A program made the translations under genes and the position numbers. The notes beneath the pieces were generated by a model that saw nothing but the letters and a program-made list of their open reading frames with translations, did not search any database and was not told the DNA's origin. A stretch of DNA of 64,000 nt from Paulownia fortunei (Eukaryota > Streptophyta > Magnoliopsida > Lamiales > Paulowniaceae), in contig CM033122.1 of assembly GCA_019321725.1 (NCBI GenBank), positions 2,170,001 to 2,234,000 on the forward strand, written 5' to 3'. Numbering within the stretch: the stretch's first letter is position 1; each line of letters starts with the position of its first letter. Of the stretch, positions 27,701 to 39,248 are shown in pieces.

Positions 27701-30700
27701 CAACTGTCTGACTATGGGAAGAGTTGCTTGCTCTCATGGTACTTCTGCAAGCCTCAACTATGAAATCATGGCTACTAGCATTTTTCAATAATAGCAAAAT
27801 TATCCTTTTCTGTATTGATTGTCATTTTTCTTTTCTTTCTTCCGTTTTTTTTTTTGGTCTTTTTTTCTGTTTGAGTTTGTGATATTATTGACCGGATGAG
27901 TTTGTGAATTACCTTAAAAAAATAAACATACATTGAGTTTCTGCTAGCATTTTAATTTATGTGGTTCTCTTTGTGTACTTACAGGACCTTTTCATACAAA
28001 GTTTGCAGTCAGTTGGATTGTGTGCTGAAAGCCTTCAAAAACTTCTTGAGGTGTGTTTCACTAGCAAAGATTTAAATATTTCAGTCACTGAGGTTTCTAG
28101 GAGCTTGAAGGTGGAATTTTTAGTTCTTATTCTCTTGCTCATTTTTCTATTTTAAAATTGTGTAATTTTGTAAAATCTTGTAGGAAATCCGGGGTCATTG
28201 TGCCGCATCATATGAAGTTGTCCTGGACGATGTCGATCTTCCAGGTTTAGCCGAACTTAAAGGTCGCTGGCGTGGTTCTTTGGATGCAAGTGGAGGAGGC
28301 AATGGAGATACGACGGTAGATATCTCTGCACATTTTGCACTGTGTGTTTTGGATCATGTTGATCGAAGAGACAAAAAAAATGTGTTTTTGATAGAAATTG
28401 TCTGGATTACTTACCAACAAATCTGTACAACTGTTTAACGCTTATATCTTTATTCTGTTCATCAATGTTTTGGAGAATCTTAACTTCCCATGTTGGTTGT
28501 GATAATTCTGCATGAAGTTTCTTTCTTCCTTTTGGCTTTCCATGTAAGTATGAAACTGAGAGCATCCTGCTCCGATTGATAAGCTCAGTAGCATATATAT
28601 TTTGACGATTCTCACTCTAATAACTCCTTTTCAAACCTATAATATATAAACTAAATTAACCCCAAAGTTCCAATATCAAATTTTGTTATTGTGCATCTTC
28701 ATGAATCACCTTGTTTTCTTATAAAGAATCAACTGACTAGAAAATAGAAATAAAGGAAGTTCACAATGAACTGTGACTGAACTGAGACCCCTTTCCTCTA
28801 CGCTCAATCAGTTTGAGCCATGCAATTTTTATCCTCCTGGTTGATTTCTTCTTTTGTGTTTACTTCAGGCAGAATTTGATTTTCATGGAGAGGAATGGGA
28901 GTGGGGAACATATACAACCCAGCGCATTCTAGCAGCTGGTATATACAGCAACAACGATGGTTTGCGTCTCGAGAAAATCTTCATCCAAAGGGATAATGCC
29001 ACAATTCACGCAGATGGGACGCTATTAGGGCCAAAGACAAATTTGCATTTTGCTGTTCTGAATTTCCCGGTCAGTTTGGTGCCTACTCTGGTTCAGGTTA
29101 TTGAAAATTCAGCCACTGAAGCTGTTCACTCTCTGAGGCAATTATTAGCACCAATTAGAGGCATTCTACACATGGAAGGTGATCTTAAAGGAAATCTAGC
29201 TAAACCAGAATGTGATGTCCAAGTAAGGCTCCTGGATGGGGCAATTGGGGGAATCGAACTTGGGAGGGCTGAAGTTGTTGCATCTCTAACCCCAAGTAGC
29301 CGTTTCCTATTTAACGCAAAATTTGAACCCATTGTTCAAAATGGCCATGTACATATTCAAGGAAGCATTCCTCTAACACTTGAACAGAACAATATTTTGG
29401 AGGAAGAAAGTACTGAAAGGGATAGAAATGAAGCCACATGGGTTCGAGGTTGGGACACAGAGAGAAGTAAAGCATCTGCAGATGAGGCTAATGATAGAAA
29501 GGGATCCAGAGAAAAAAATCTAGAGGTTTGGGATACACAATTGGCAGAGAGCCTCAGGGGTTTGAACTGGAACTTATTGGATGCAGGAGAAGTTAGGATT
29601 GATGCTGATATTAAAGATGGTGGCATGATTTTGCTAACAGCATTATCTCCTTATGCTAACTGGCTCCACGGCAATGCTGAAGTTATGCTTCAGGTTGGTA
29701 CAGTTGTCTGTAACTTTTGGTTATGTAACCGAACAATAATATGAAAAATGTCTGGGTATTCGTGTTTCCGGCATCTCACAACCCCCCCCCCCCCCCCCAC
29801 ACACACACACATTTGGATATCAATTTGAGTTTCATCTCGTGTAGGTAAGGGGTACTGTTGAACAACCAGTACTGGATGGGTCTGCCTATTTTCACAGGGC
29901 AACTGTGTCTTCACCTGTACTTAGGAAACCGATAACCAATTTTGGAGGAACAGTTCTTTTAAATTCAAATAGACTGCGCATTGGCTCATTGGAGGGTAGA
30001 GTAAGCAGAAAGGGAAAATTGTCTGTAAAAGGGAATCTGCCCCTACGAATAAATGAAGCATCTCTTGGTGACAAACTTGACTTAAAATGTGAGGTTTTGG
30101 AAGTGCGTGCAAGGAATATCTTGAGGTACTTTTTATTCCCAAAAGCAAAAGAATTTGTTCTTACTCTTGGTTTTCAGTAAGATGTTTGTATATTTTTTTT
30201 CTTGTTTTCATCGTTTCCTTCAGAACTTGAAAAATCTGGTTATCAAAGTGGTCAGGTTGATACTCAGTTGCAAATTACTGGATCTATTATGCAACCAAAC
30301 ATATCTGGAAAGATAAAGATTAGCCAAGGAGAAGTTTATCTACCACATGACAAGGGTAGTGGAGCTGCTCCCTTCAATAGGGATACAACAAACGAACCAA
30401 GGTTGCCAGCTGGTGGTTATGGTCGAATGGTTGCGTCAAAGTATGTTTCACGTTTTCTCAACCTGATACCAGCATCGTCAAATAGCCCATTCCACCAATC
30501 ACCTGGTAAGTTTGAGTATATAAGATATTGAAGTTGAACTTTTAGTTGATTTTTGCGGTAGGTTTTAAGTTTTGGCTTTATTTGGTCAAAGGCTTCCAAA
30601 TAATTCATGTTGTGGAGAAAGTTGAATGCAGATTCATGATAACATAAATTACCTATATTGCTGATTAATGACTAACATCATAAGGAAATGAAAAAGGAAC

Positions 30701-33128
30701 AAAAGAAAATTATGAATGAATGTTAAGGGTCAGCTAATGAACTACTAGACAGCCATGTGCCACGAGTCAGTGTTTGTTGACGTTATACCCAAACTTGAGG
30801 TTATGAAGACGCCAATTTATCCAGACCCAAGTCTACCAAATTGAAGATCCAGTTTGCCACTCTGTATGTTCTTCCTTTAATATTGATAACTCTGAGAAAC
30901 AACTGTATAGAATTCAATAGAACAACAAAGGATATAGAGCAGTAAGGGTTGTAGGAGGAACAGCATCAGGAAGGACTTTATGATGTCAGGCCATACCTTT
31001 TATAGACATAACATAGAACTCAATATAGTAAGGCTCATTATCTGCTAGAAAGTTGAAAGTGAGAAGCAATTGTGGCCAATGAAGTTATGGAGTAGCAGGG
31101 ATTGAACAACTGCTTGCCATAAAAGGTAAAGGCCAGGCCAGTTGACCTTTTCCCAATCTGACTTTTAGTTTATACATCATGGACAATGACATTACATGAG
31201 ATCTGATTTTCTTTGACTCAAAAGAGAATAAAAATTGAAGGAACTGTAGCTTTTGGACCGATGTCATGTTATAACAATTTTATGTGTCATGTATGTGTAA
31301 GATTGGTTGTTCATAATGTATTCGGTTTATAACTGCTAAATTCCTAATGCTTTAACAAACTATGACTGTTTGCAGATGAACATGATGAAGTTGAAAAGGA
31401 GATGGTGCTGGTAAATAGTAAGCCAAGACTAGATATCCGCCTAACGGACTTAAGGATTGCCCTTGGGCCTGAACTGAGGATAGTTTATCCTTTGATACTC
31501 AATTTTGCTGTTAGTGGAGAGCTTGAATTAAATGGCCCAGCTCATCCGAAATCGATAAAACCTAAAGGTGTTTTAACATTCGAGAATGGTGATGTGAATC
31601 TTGTTGCGACACAGGTAATCTTTATATATTTTGTGAAAACCCTTGAAGCAGATGGTGTAACTCTGCTCTATCCTTCTCCATATATAATCTTCTTGAAATG
31701 CTTGGATGTGGTCTTTATTTTACTTTTGTCTCGGTCCTAAATCCAGGTGAGGCTCAAGCGAGAGCATCTTAATATAGCAAAATTTGAGCCTGACAATGGA
31801 CTTGATCCAATGCTGGATTTAGCCTTGGTAGGATCAGAATGGCAATTTAGAATTCAGAGTCGATCTAGCAAGTGGCAGGAAAAATTGGTGGTGACCTCAA
31901 CACGTTCAGTGGAGCAAGATGTCCTTTCAACTACTGAGGTAATTTTGATGTTAAAATCTCAAGTTGTCATGAAGCTTGTAATTGGCACAGGACTAAAAAG
32001 TTGTAATGCATTTTTACACAAGTGAGTTAAGTATTAGATCAGGAGTCAAAATATGAGATCCACATGATATTACGTTTATATATGTAGGAATATGGTGGCG
32101 AGATGTAACTACACTTTCTCAAATGCTTTCTTGTGGATATCACAATGTTCTCGTGATGTTGGTATGTAAATGTGAGCGGACAACTAATTTCCCTCTGCTG
32201 TAACTTTTCATTGCTCTCATGGATGTAGTCATGTAGAACTTTTGCTTGTGGTTTATGAAGAAAAACTAACATGGCATACAGTAGGTTCTAAGTGTATGGG
32301 TATATCTGACTCGTTGCATCTACATTTTCTGGAATGCTGGTTTTGTTACTTTGCACTTTTCATTGACCATATTTATCCTTTTTGCCTTTGGGAAGTTATG
32401 GTGAATTATGCATATCTTTGAGGCGATGGGAGGTTTTTAGAGAGAAATTCATCAGCGTCAGAGAAACTAACATGTGGGTTTTGACTAAACAGGCTGCTAG
32501 AGTCTTTGAGAGTCAATTAGCTGAATCAATATTGGAAGGTGATGGCCAGCTTGCATTTAAGAAGCTTGCTACTGCAACACTTGAGACATTGATGCCAAGG
32601 ATAGAGGGCAAGGGAGAATTTGGACAGGCTAGGTGGAGGCTAGTTTATTCTCCTCAGATCCCCAGTTTGCTTTCTGTGGACCCCACAGTTGATCCTCTCA
32701 AGTCTCTGGCTAGCAACATTTCATTCGGGACCGAAGTTGAAGTCCAGCTGGGGAAGCGTCTTCAGGTTGTCTGGACTTCCCAAAATATCTTACTTTGTTC
32801 TATTTACTACTGACAGTGGCCAAGTCTTAAATTTCGATCTTTTTAGCAGTTAATTGAATGGCTGACATTTTCAAAAATCCATCTTCATGGGCTTGCCTGT
32901 AATTACTGTTTCAATCTAGTATGTATACTCAATCCTGTTGCCAATCTGCATCATTGTCTAAGTAACCTTTTATGCATGCAGGCCTCTGTAGTTAGGCAGA
33001 TGAAGGATTCAGAGATGGCTATGCAGTGGACCTTGATCTACCAGCTCACAAGCCGTCTGCGGGTGCTCCTGCAATCTGCTCCATCCAAACGTCTCCTGTT
33101 TGAATATTCTACAACTTCACAGGACTAG
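12750..33128 (+). CDS. TIC236: TIC236 homologue, TamB-type (DUF490) chloroplast protein import component
   Basis: Twenty-three coding exons, about 2,231 residues (Arabidopsis TIC236/EMB2410, At2g25660, is about 2,166). Exons: 12750-14836, 15313-15511, 15618-15677, 17258-17362, 19937-20077, 21082-21144, 22331-22561, 22658-22741, 23281-23438, 23571-24099, 24684-24851, 24951-25010, 25513-25635, 26869-27144, 27985-28050, 28184-28315, 28869-29693, 29845-30125, 30249-30505, 31376-31614, 31747-31938, 32493-32765, 32982-33128. Family knowledge: an inner-envelope protein spanning the intermembrane space, linking TOC75 to the TIC translocon; related to bacterial TamB and essential for embryos. Seen: a basic transit-peptide region, one membrane segment at about residues 110-132, an acidic/Ser-rich stretch near 600-640, long beta-rich repeats, and a highly conserved TamB C-terminus ending in LLFEYSTTSQD. 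All phases close. Uncertain points: the donor of exon 15 and the acceptor of exon 19. Confidence 0.95.
15678..17257 (+). other. Large TIC236 intron 3
   Basis: This is a 1.58-kb intron between GEV and the next exon, HICMSTGETFPN. It is T-rich, with a T17-class run near 17,110. I see no nested gene or transposon end. Confidence 0.6.
17363..19936 (+). other. Large TIC236 intron 4
   Basis: This is the longest intron of the gene, 2.57 kb. I see no coding exon, no clear terminal inverted repeat and no RNA gene in it. The acceptor at 19,936 follows a weak pyrimidine tract. Confidence 0.6.
20078..22330 (+). other. TIC236 introns 5 and 6 flanking the 63-base exon 6
   Basis: Two introns of about 1.0 and 1.2 kb flank the tiny exon at 21,082-21,144. 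A CT microsatellite lies at 21,014-21,029. The stretch 21,690-21,970 is rich in ACCAC and ACTAC triplets and is less AT-rich than its surroundings. Its origin is unknown and it has no usable reading frame. Confidence 0.5.
29782..29811 (+). repeat. C17 run followed by AC repeat in TIC236 intron 17
   Basis: Seventeen C (29,782-29,798) run into an AC dinucleotide tract ending near 29,811. The repeat sits in a 151-base intron and ends about 33 bases before the acceptor at 29,844, so it forms part of the 3' splice region. Homopolymer length here is also prone to assembly error. Confidence 0.85.
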
Positions 33129-33870
33129 CTAGCTGGGACATACTTCAAAGGAAGTAGATTCGACACCCTTTAGTTGGATGACTAAAATTGTTTGAAGCCC
33201 TTTTACCACATGTAAACAAACACCCCGTTGGCCTCCAAAGGTGAAACAGTGGTATAATTTAAGCCTTTGATTATTTTCCTTCACGGACACCTTCAGTGAA
33301 TTTTGACCGTGTAAATCAATTCTTGTAAATATTTATTGTTCTTTGCTCAAATATGAAATGAGCTTCTGTATAGATACCACATATGAGTTCCTCTGTTTTT
33401 ATTTTTTATGATCTGAAGCTTCTTATTGGTCTGCTATATTACAATATTATAATAATTAATGATGCCATGGAGTAATTTCTAAAATTGCTCCAATGAAAGC
33501 AGTAAAAACTTTTATCCTAATCCTGACCTGGTGATATATATATAGGTATGTATATATGTTATATACATATTTATATTCATTTATATAAATATTATGGTGG
33601 GTGGGGTGGGGTTGGGAGGGGTACGACTTATCTAGACTCTGAAAAACTGCAAAAGCCATCTAACTGAAAAAGCTTGCAAAAATTGTCTCCTTAATGAAAT
33701 AATTGGAGGCAGAGAAGATATCAAGAATCCCCGAAGCTAAATGCTGAATTTTCTATTACTAAAACAAACCCATTACAAAAGTAGTACTCTTCCTTGGCCT
33801 GGAAAACAATCTTGATTACATTCTACTATCAAAAAAATACTTGATTGCCACAGATGAATAAAGAGAGCTG
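33129..33870. other. Convergent intergenic spacer, TIC236 / PsbP-domain gene
   Basis: Only 742 bases separate the two stop codons. The spacer holds both 3' untranslated regions, an AT-dinucleotide-rich stretch at 33,533-33,600 and a G-rich patch (33,597-33,622). There is no gene here. Confidence 0.6.
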
Positions 33871-36800
33871 TCACCAAAATCTCCAGGGGTCCTTGTAAGG
33901 AGGAACATAATTTTCTGTAGGCGGTAGAAGGCGGAAAGATGCCACAGTTTTCTCCAAGAATGGTCCCATCTGCGTGAAGTGACGAAGCAACCATCAAAAC
34001 AACTCCTATATTTCTTTCACCAATATTTAGGTTGATTGAAGAATAAGCGAAAAATAACGTGGATAAAACCAAAAAAAAAAAAAAATGGTCCCAATTCTGA
34101 GGTCAATATAGACAAAAATCATAATATTTCCTGTAGATTTGGAAGCACACCTTATTATCGGTAAATGGTCAAAAGTGAAAGCATAATGATCATGAAGTGT
34201 AGCAGATTTGATGAAAGTTCAAATTTTAAGCAACTTCAGTAATTACACATGCAGAAACCTACTAGCTTTCCTTTAATCTCCAGTAGAGTTAAATTTGATT
34301 TAGACCTTCTTATCAGCCAAAAGTATATAAAGGACTTCATGGACTTAATTGCCAATGCTTCCACTCAACAGATGAAAATTATATTTACAAAATATCTCAT
34401 GTTCAAGGAAATGCAATTTCGAAGGAATGTTAAGTAATGGAAGCGATGTACAATATAAGGGTAAAAATTAAGTTGCATATATGTTATACTAAGGTGAGTA
34501 GCATATTTATAATCAATCAGGATCCGAAGAATCACTAGATTTTATGAAAGCATGTGAATGCTCAGGCTTGCTCAGAGAAAAAGTACACTTACTTTGTCCC
34601 ACTGCTTGCTTAGAGTTGAAGCACTGAGAGAGTACAAATAACCTGTGATGAATAATTCTTTAATAAGTTAACCAGCAAAAATTAAAAAGGAAATCTGTTT
34701 AGCATAAAATCATGGCAACCAGACCACCAGTTTATGAATGGAAATGCTTTTACAGGAGGAGATATATCTACTCATGACAATGGCTGACCTTTTTCCTTTT
34801 TCAATTGAAAATTCAAGTAATAAGGATGCTCCAGCACCCAATGTCATAAATATTCTAATCTCACTAGCTGAAAACGGTAATAAACTAATAATGCTAGGGC
34901 TGCATGCAAAAAGTTAGATGGCCAATATTCATACTAGTATGATATCCTACCATCACGTGCAGCTGTTGAAGCGACAAAATGTCGGTAAAGGTTTGGTTCC
35001 TGAGCCTGCATCATTCGGCATAAAGTATGATTAAATACTTCAGTTGATATTCATCTGCTCTTATCTGCTACTAAATTAGGAGACTTACAGTTTTGGTTGG
35101 TGACTTGCGAACCAAATATTCATAATACCAATATGGCTCGCCATCAACCTAAGGGGAAAATACAAGGAGCCAGATGTAAGCAAAATTGATTGCATTATCA
35201 CACTGAAGATTAGAGCACTAGTAATTGCGATACAATGACTCGACAGCAGCAAAACTTACTGTAGAAGAATGTGCATCAAGGACAGAACTTTCATCCATTC
35301 GCTGACTAGACGTTACCCGCTGTGATAAACAGTAGAATGTCATTCTAAGCACTTATTGGGAGAGAATAGCCAACTATTTACAGGATATGCATGTAAGAGA
35401 GCACGACTAAACTGAGAACAAGCAGCCCTATGGAGATGCAAGAAACATCAGAATGGTATGATCAACTGCATCTAAACTATAGGGTAGGCTACATAACTGT
35501 AATGTACAGAAGTACACACAAAACAGAGATGGCCTAAAAATTGCACACATCTTACAACCATTGAACTCTTTCAAATTCTAATCTGAATTATAAATAAAGT
35601 ACACGTGTTGGCAAGCTCAAAGGTACATCAAAATGTGTTCTGAGTTTGAAAGATAAGATCTAAGTCTTGAAAAGGATATGTTGATGCAGCTGAGGAGTGC
35701 ATAATCGTAGGTTACATTTTTGTCACATTTAGACGTTTCTTGAATCACCAACTTTTATCTCCAAACTTGATGGCAAAAAGGAATCAGAATAACAACAATC
35801 CTGGTGTTAAAGCACCACTTATCCAATACTTATCTTTTAATTTTGTGCCATCAATGATGTAGACAGTCAACAAGGCGTCCATTACCCAGCTCTTTGTATC
35901 TACAATCATACACCAGGAGTTTTAAATAAAGATAAAGCTTCCGTTTTTTTCCAGCATCGCTCAGTCTTTGTGATCAATAGCAGCTTTCTTCAATCATTTC
36001 TTTGATATGTTAAAGGATACTCAATCCCATCCAGTCAGAAGGGTTCCCTACCGTCACTCCAGAAGAGATATTCTCATCATGGGGAGGGATAGTGGCAGGA
36101 TGGCAGGGGAGCAATGTGACAGCAGTAATTATGATGTAGATACTAAGCTGACAAAGTAGAGTCCACCACAACATGTTACACAATATGAGAAAATGCCCTT
36201 CTACCCAAGGTTAGTTTAGACAGAGTCAATAGGAAGAAGGGAACATTTAAGCAGGACATATGTGCTGAGCATGATTAAAGTTATTTTCTATGTAAAATAG
36301 ATGACACAAAATCCTTACATACAAGTTAAACAAGAGAGGCAAAATACCAGAGCAGACTTGTCAGCCAAAACAGAATCAGCAACGTCTTTCGCACTCCATG
36401 TACTTTTGTCTTTCGATTTCAAGAACAGTGAATTGGGGGGACCTATCTGAATCAGAGAACAAGTAAAAGTCTTAAAGGAAAACCCATGATATTATTGTCA
36501 GACTATGGGGAAACATGGTAGAATTAAATTACCGAAACTGAAATAATGAGGTTATCAATAAAATCAACCCTCTCAGACACGATGCGAAGGCGTGCATCAG
36601 CTGTATGGTAGTCAATAAACGTGTGGGTAAGCTCACAGATGATGTGCCAAAATCTCATTTCAGTAAAACAAAGTTCGATATAGTTTCCACATAAACACCA
36701 ATATATAACCAAATAACTGAAGTTAATGAAGATAGGTGACAATTATTAACAATATTGACCTTTCTGACTTTCATCATTAAAGATATGAATGTACTGACTT

Positions 36801-39248
36801 ACGGGACAATGGAGCAGCTGATGAATAACGCTCCGGCTTTCTAGATTCCACCCTTCAAATAGATGAAAAGAGTGAGGTTCCTACAATTTAACGATACAAG
36901 AAAATGAAGTGGAGAACTTTTGTGTTAAATCTAGTAAACCCAAGGAATATTAACTCTTCTTTGTGTGAAACAAAGAAGTCATTAACATTCCATTCACACA
37001 CACATACGCACATGGAGAAAAAAAAAAGGAAAGAAAGAAAGAAAGAAAAATCTAAGCATATCGATAGCATGGACCTTTCATAATTTTATTTTATTTTTTG
37101 CATTATCACTAATCTTTTTCACAAGTAACCTTGAATAAATTTCTTTACATTTGAGGAAAGGAAAAGCACAATTTAGAGTTTAAGCAGAGCCATCTTTTTA
37201 TTTACAGGTTGATGGTTCGGGGACTGATCCAATTGAGGCCTGTTTAAGACTAAAATAATCCATAGTGGAACTTAGAAACCCAAGGTATATGAAAATCAAC
37301 TTTTTCCAGCTCATTCAATTCTGGTTTTTAAGTTAGTGAAACCAAGTTTCAGATTGCAAACTCAGTTGTCCACTTGACAAGTAGGTATTGAACGAGGTTT
37401 AGTAGCTGAAGTTTGTACATGAACCATGCATGTCAACATTCTTTCAGTACCCAAACCATCTCAAATATTCTTATTATAAATAAAGATCAAAACTTGTTAA
37501 TAGCATTGAGTTTCAATCCAGTCTATTTCTAGTCAATTATCCAAGTGTTAGAGTGAAATCCTCCAGTTCGCAAAATGAGGATGCATGCTTCAACTCAGTA
37601 TGAACTTAAGCTTGACTGTATCAATTGCACAGTAGACTGAGCAGAACTTCATGATGCATGTTAAGTTGGTGAATTGAGTTGGATCAGGCTTACTGTATGC
37701 CTTGATGGACAATAACAAATTGAAGTCTGTCTACAACTGTAAATAAATCTCAAATAAACTTGTAACTTAGTATTTGTGCTTATCATCCTTTTAGATATTT
37801 TGTCAAATTTTACATCACGTGATACACAATATGGCACCAATATTTTTAGAAAATGCCAGAATCTCAACATGGATTCAGTTTACCTAAAGAAAAACACCTT
37901 TACAAAGACTGGTGCAGATATCTTAGCAGGTAAGTATAGCTGAAATTATAAAATTCAGTATCTAAAACAGAATCATCAATTATCAAAACTTGAGTGATGG
38001 AAGTAAACGTTTACCATTTGAAGACAAACTTATTGGAAGGCAATTCTGTCGGATACAGATAAGAATAAGCATTTATATCATCAACAAGTAAATCCATTTT
38101 CAACTCTTCCTCAGCAACAGAACCTGTAGCATCAACAATACAACATCCAAGAAAACTAATCAATCCCATACTAAGCAAGCTCTTCAAGGAAGTTGGAAGA
38201 GAAATCTGAGTTAAATCCTTACATAGTACATATAACCATGTGACCATTTAAACTTCCCGCACGAATAACAAACACAATCAGTAACTAAATCTGGAATATT
38301 ATAATAATTCCACCAGACCTTGCTTTAATTCCCTCTATTAAAAGTATTCTATCAAACGACAATGGTCCAATCTGGGATTGTAGTCCCCCAAGGTTCCAGA
38401 GAAATTAGATATGTATGTATACACTCTAAGTAATTTTCTTATGCGCCAGTTGAAACATTGAACATGGGCTTATGGGCCAGTTGAAACATTGAACATGGGC
38501 TCCCGCAGTTCACTAAAATATCATTCAAATGCATCAAATTTGGGTTACATGATGCAAAACAGCATTAAATTTTGGTTATATGATGCAAAAGTCTTCCATA
38601 CATCAATGTTATATTTAGCATACATTGAGTTGCAGGTAATCTAAGTTTGCTTTTCTCTGTTCCTGTAAATCCACCCCCAACCCAAGAAACTACTCCAGTA
38701 TCCATCTGTAAGAAAGAAAGCTACTACCAGACATTACAAACTCACATTAAAAGAACAAAAATCCCAGCTCAAGAACATATGATTGAAAACTCCAAAACAT
38801 ATACAAATGAACAATGTCAGAAAGAACTTGCACAATTAGATGCCTTTTTAAAGTTCCGACTTCAATAATAGGGAAAAGAATGGATTTCTCAACATTTACC
38901 TAAAGTTGGGTATATTAGAGAGAGTGACGAAGACAATCCCACGAACATCAAATCCCTCCTCGAAATCCCATTTTGCGAAAAGGGTCTTGAAGAATCACTC
39001 AAACTCGCAATTGTTTTTCTCATTTTTCCAAGTATTTTAGGTTTCTTCTGGGTTGAAATAGACATGCTGTGAGCATTATCCCTGCAAACCAACAAAAGCT
39101 TAAGCACAAAAAAACAAAAAAAAAAACGAAAAAATAAAGAATATCGTACTACATACTTTAGAGAAAGAGGGGAAAAAGGGAACCTAAAGATGGCAAGATT
39201 TGGAATGATAGAATGGTGGGATTTAATTGAAGGAAGTGTTGTTGCCAT
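33871..39248 (-). CDS. PPD5: PsbP domain-containing protein, thylakoid lumen (PPD5-like)
   Basis: Eleven exons on the minus strand, 298 residues: 39184-39248, 38900-39081, 38015-38123, 36803-36852, 36533-36600, 36348-36446, 35260-35319, 35089-35148, 34951-35005, 34593-34642, 33871-33969. All junctions are GT-AG and all phases close. Seen: a transit peptide beginning MATTLPS; a twin-arginine motif SRRD at residues 62-65 followed by a hydrophobic stretch, as in substrates of the thylakoid Tat pathway; then a PsbP/Mog1-fold domain with KFVFKWVESRKPERY, ARLRIVSERVDFIDN, DGEPYWYYEYLVRKS and the C-terminus PPYKDPWRFW. From memory this matches Arabidopsis PPD5 (At5g11450, 297 residues). PsbP-domain proteins serve photosystem assembly or lumen functions; the exact role of this member is not established here. 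A second in-frame ATG lies upstream at 39,287 (13 extra residues); I prefer 39,248 because MA-type starts are usual for transit peptides. Confidence 0.88.
37029..37049. repeat. GAAA microsatellite in an intron of the PsbP-domain gene
   Basis: About five GAAA units lie in the long third intron (36,853-38,014). I assign no function. Confidence 0.7.
38438..38592. repeat. Two neighbouring 31-base tandem duplications
   Basis: In intron 2 of the PsbP-domain gene, a 31-base unit (38,438-38,468) is repeated almost exactly at 38,469-38,499. It differs at one base (GCGCC versus GGGCC). About 30 bases further on, a different 31-base unit (38,531-38,561) is followed by a diverged copy (38,562-38,592). 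Confidence 0.8.
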
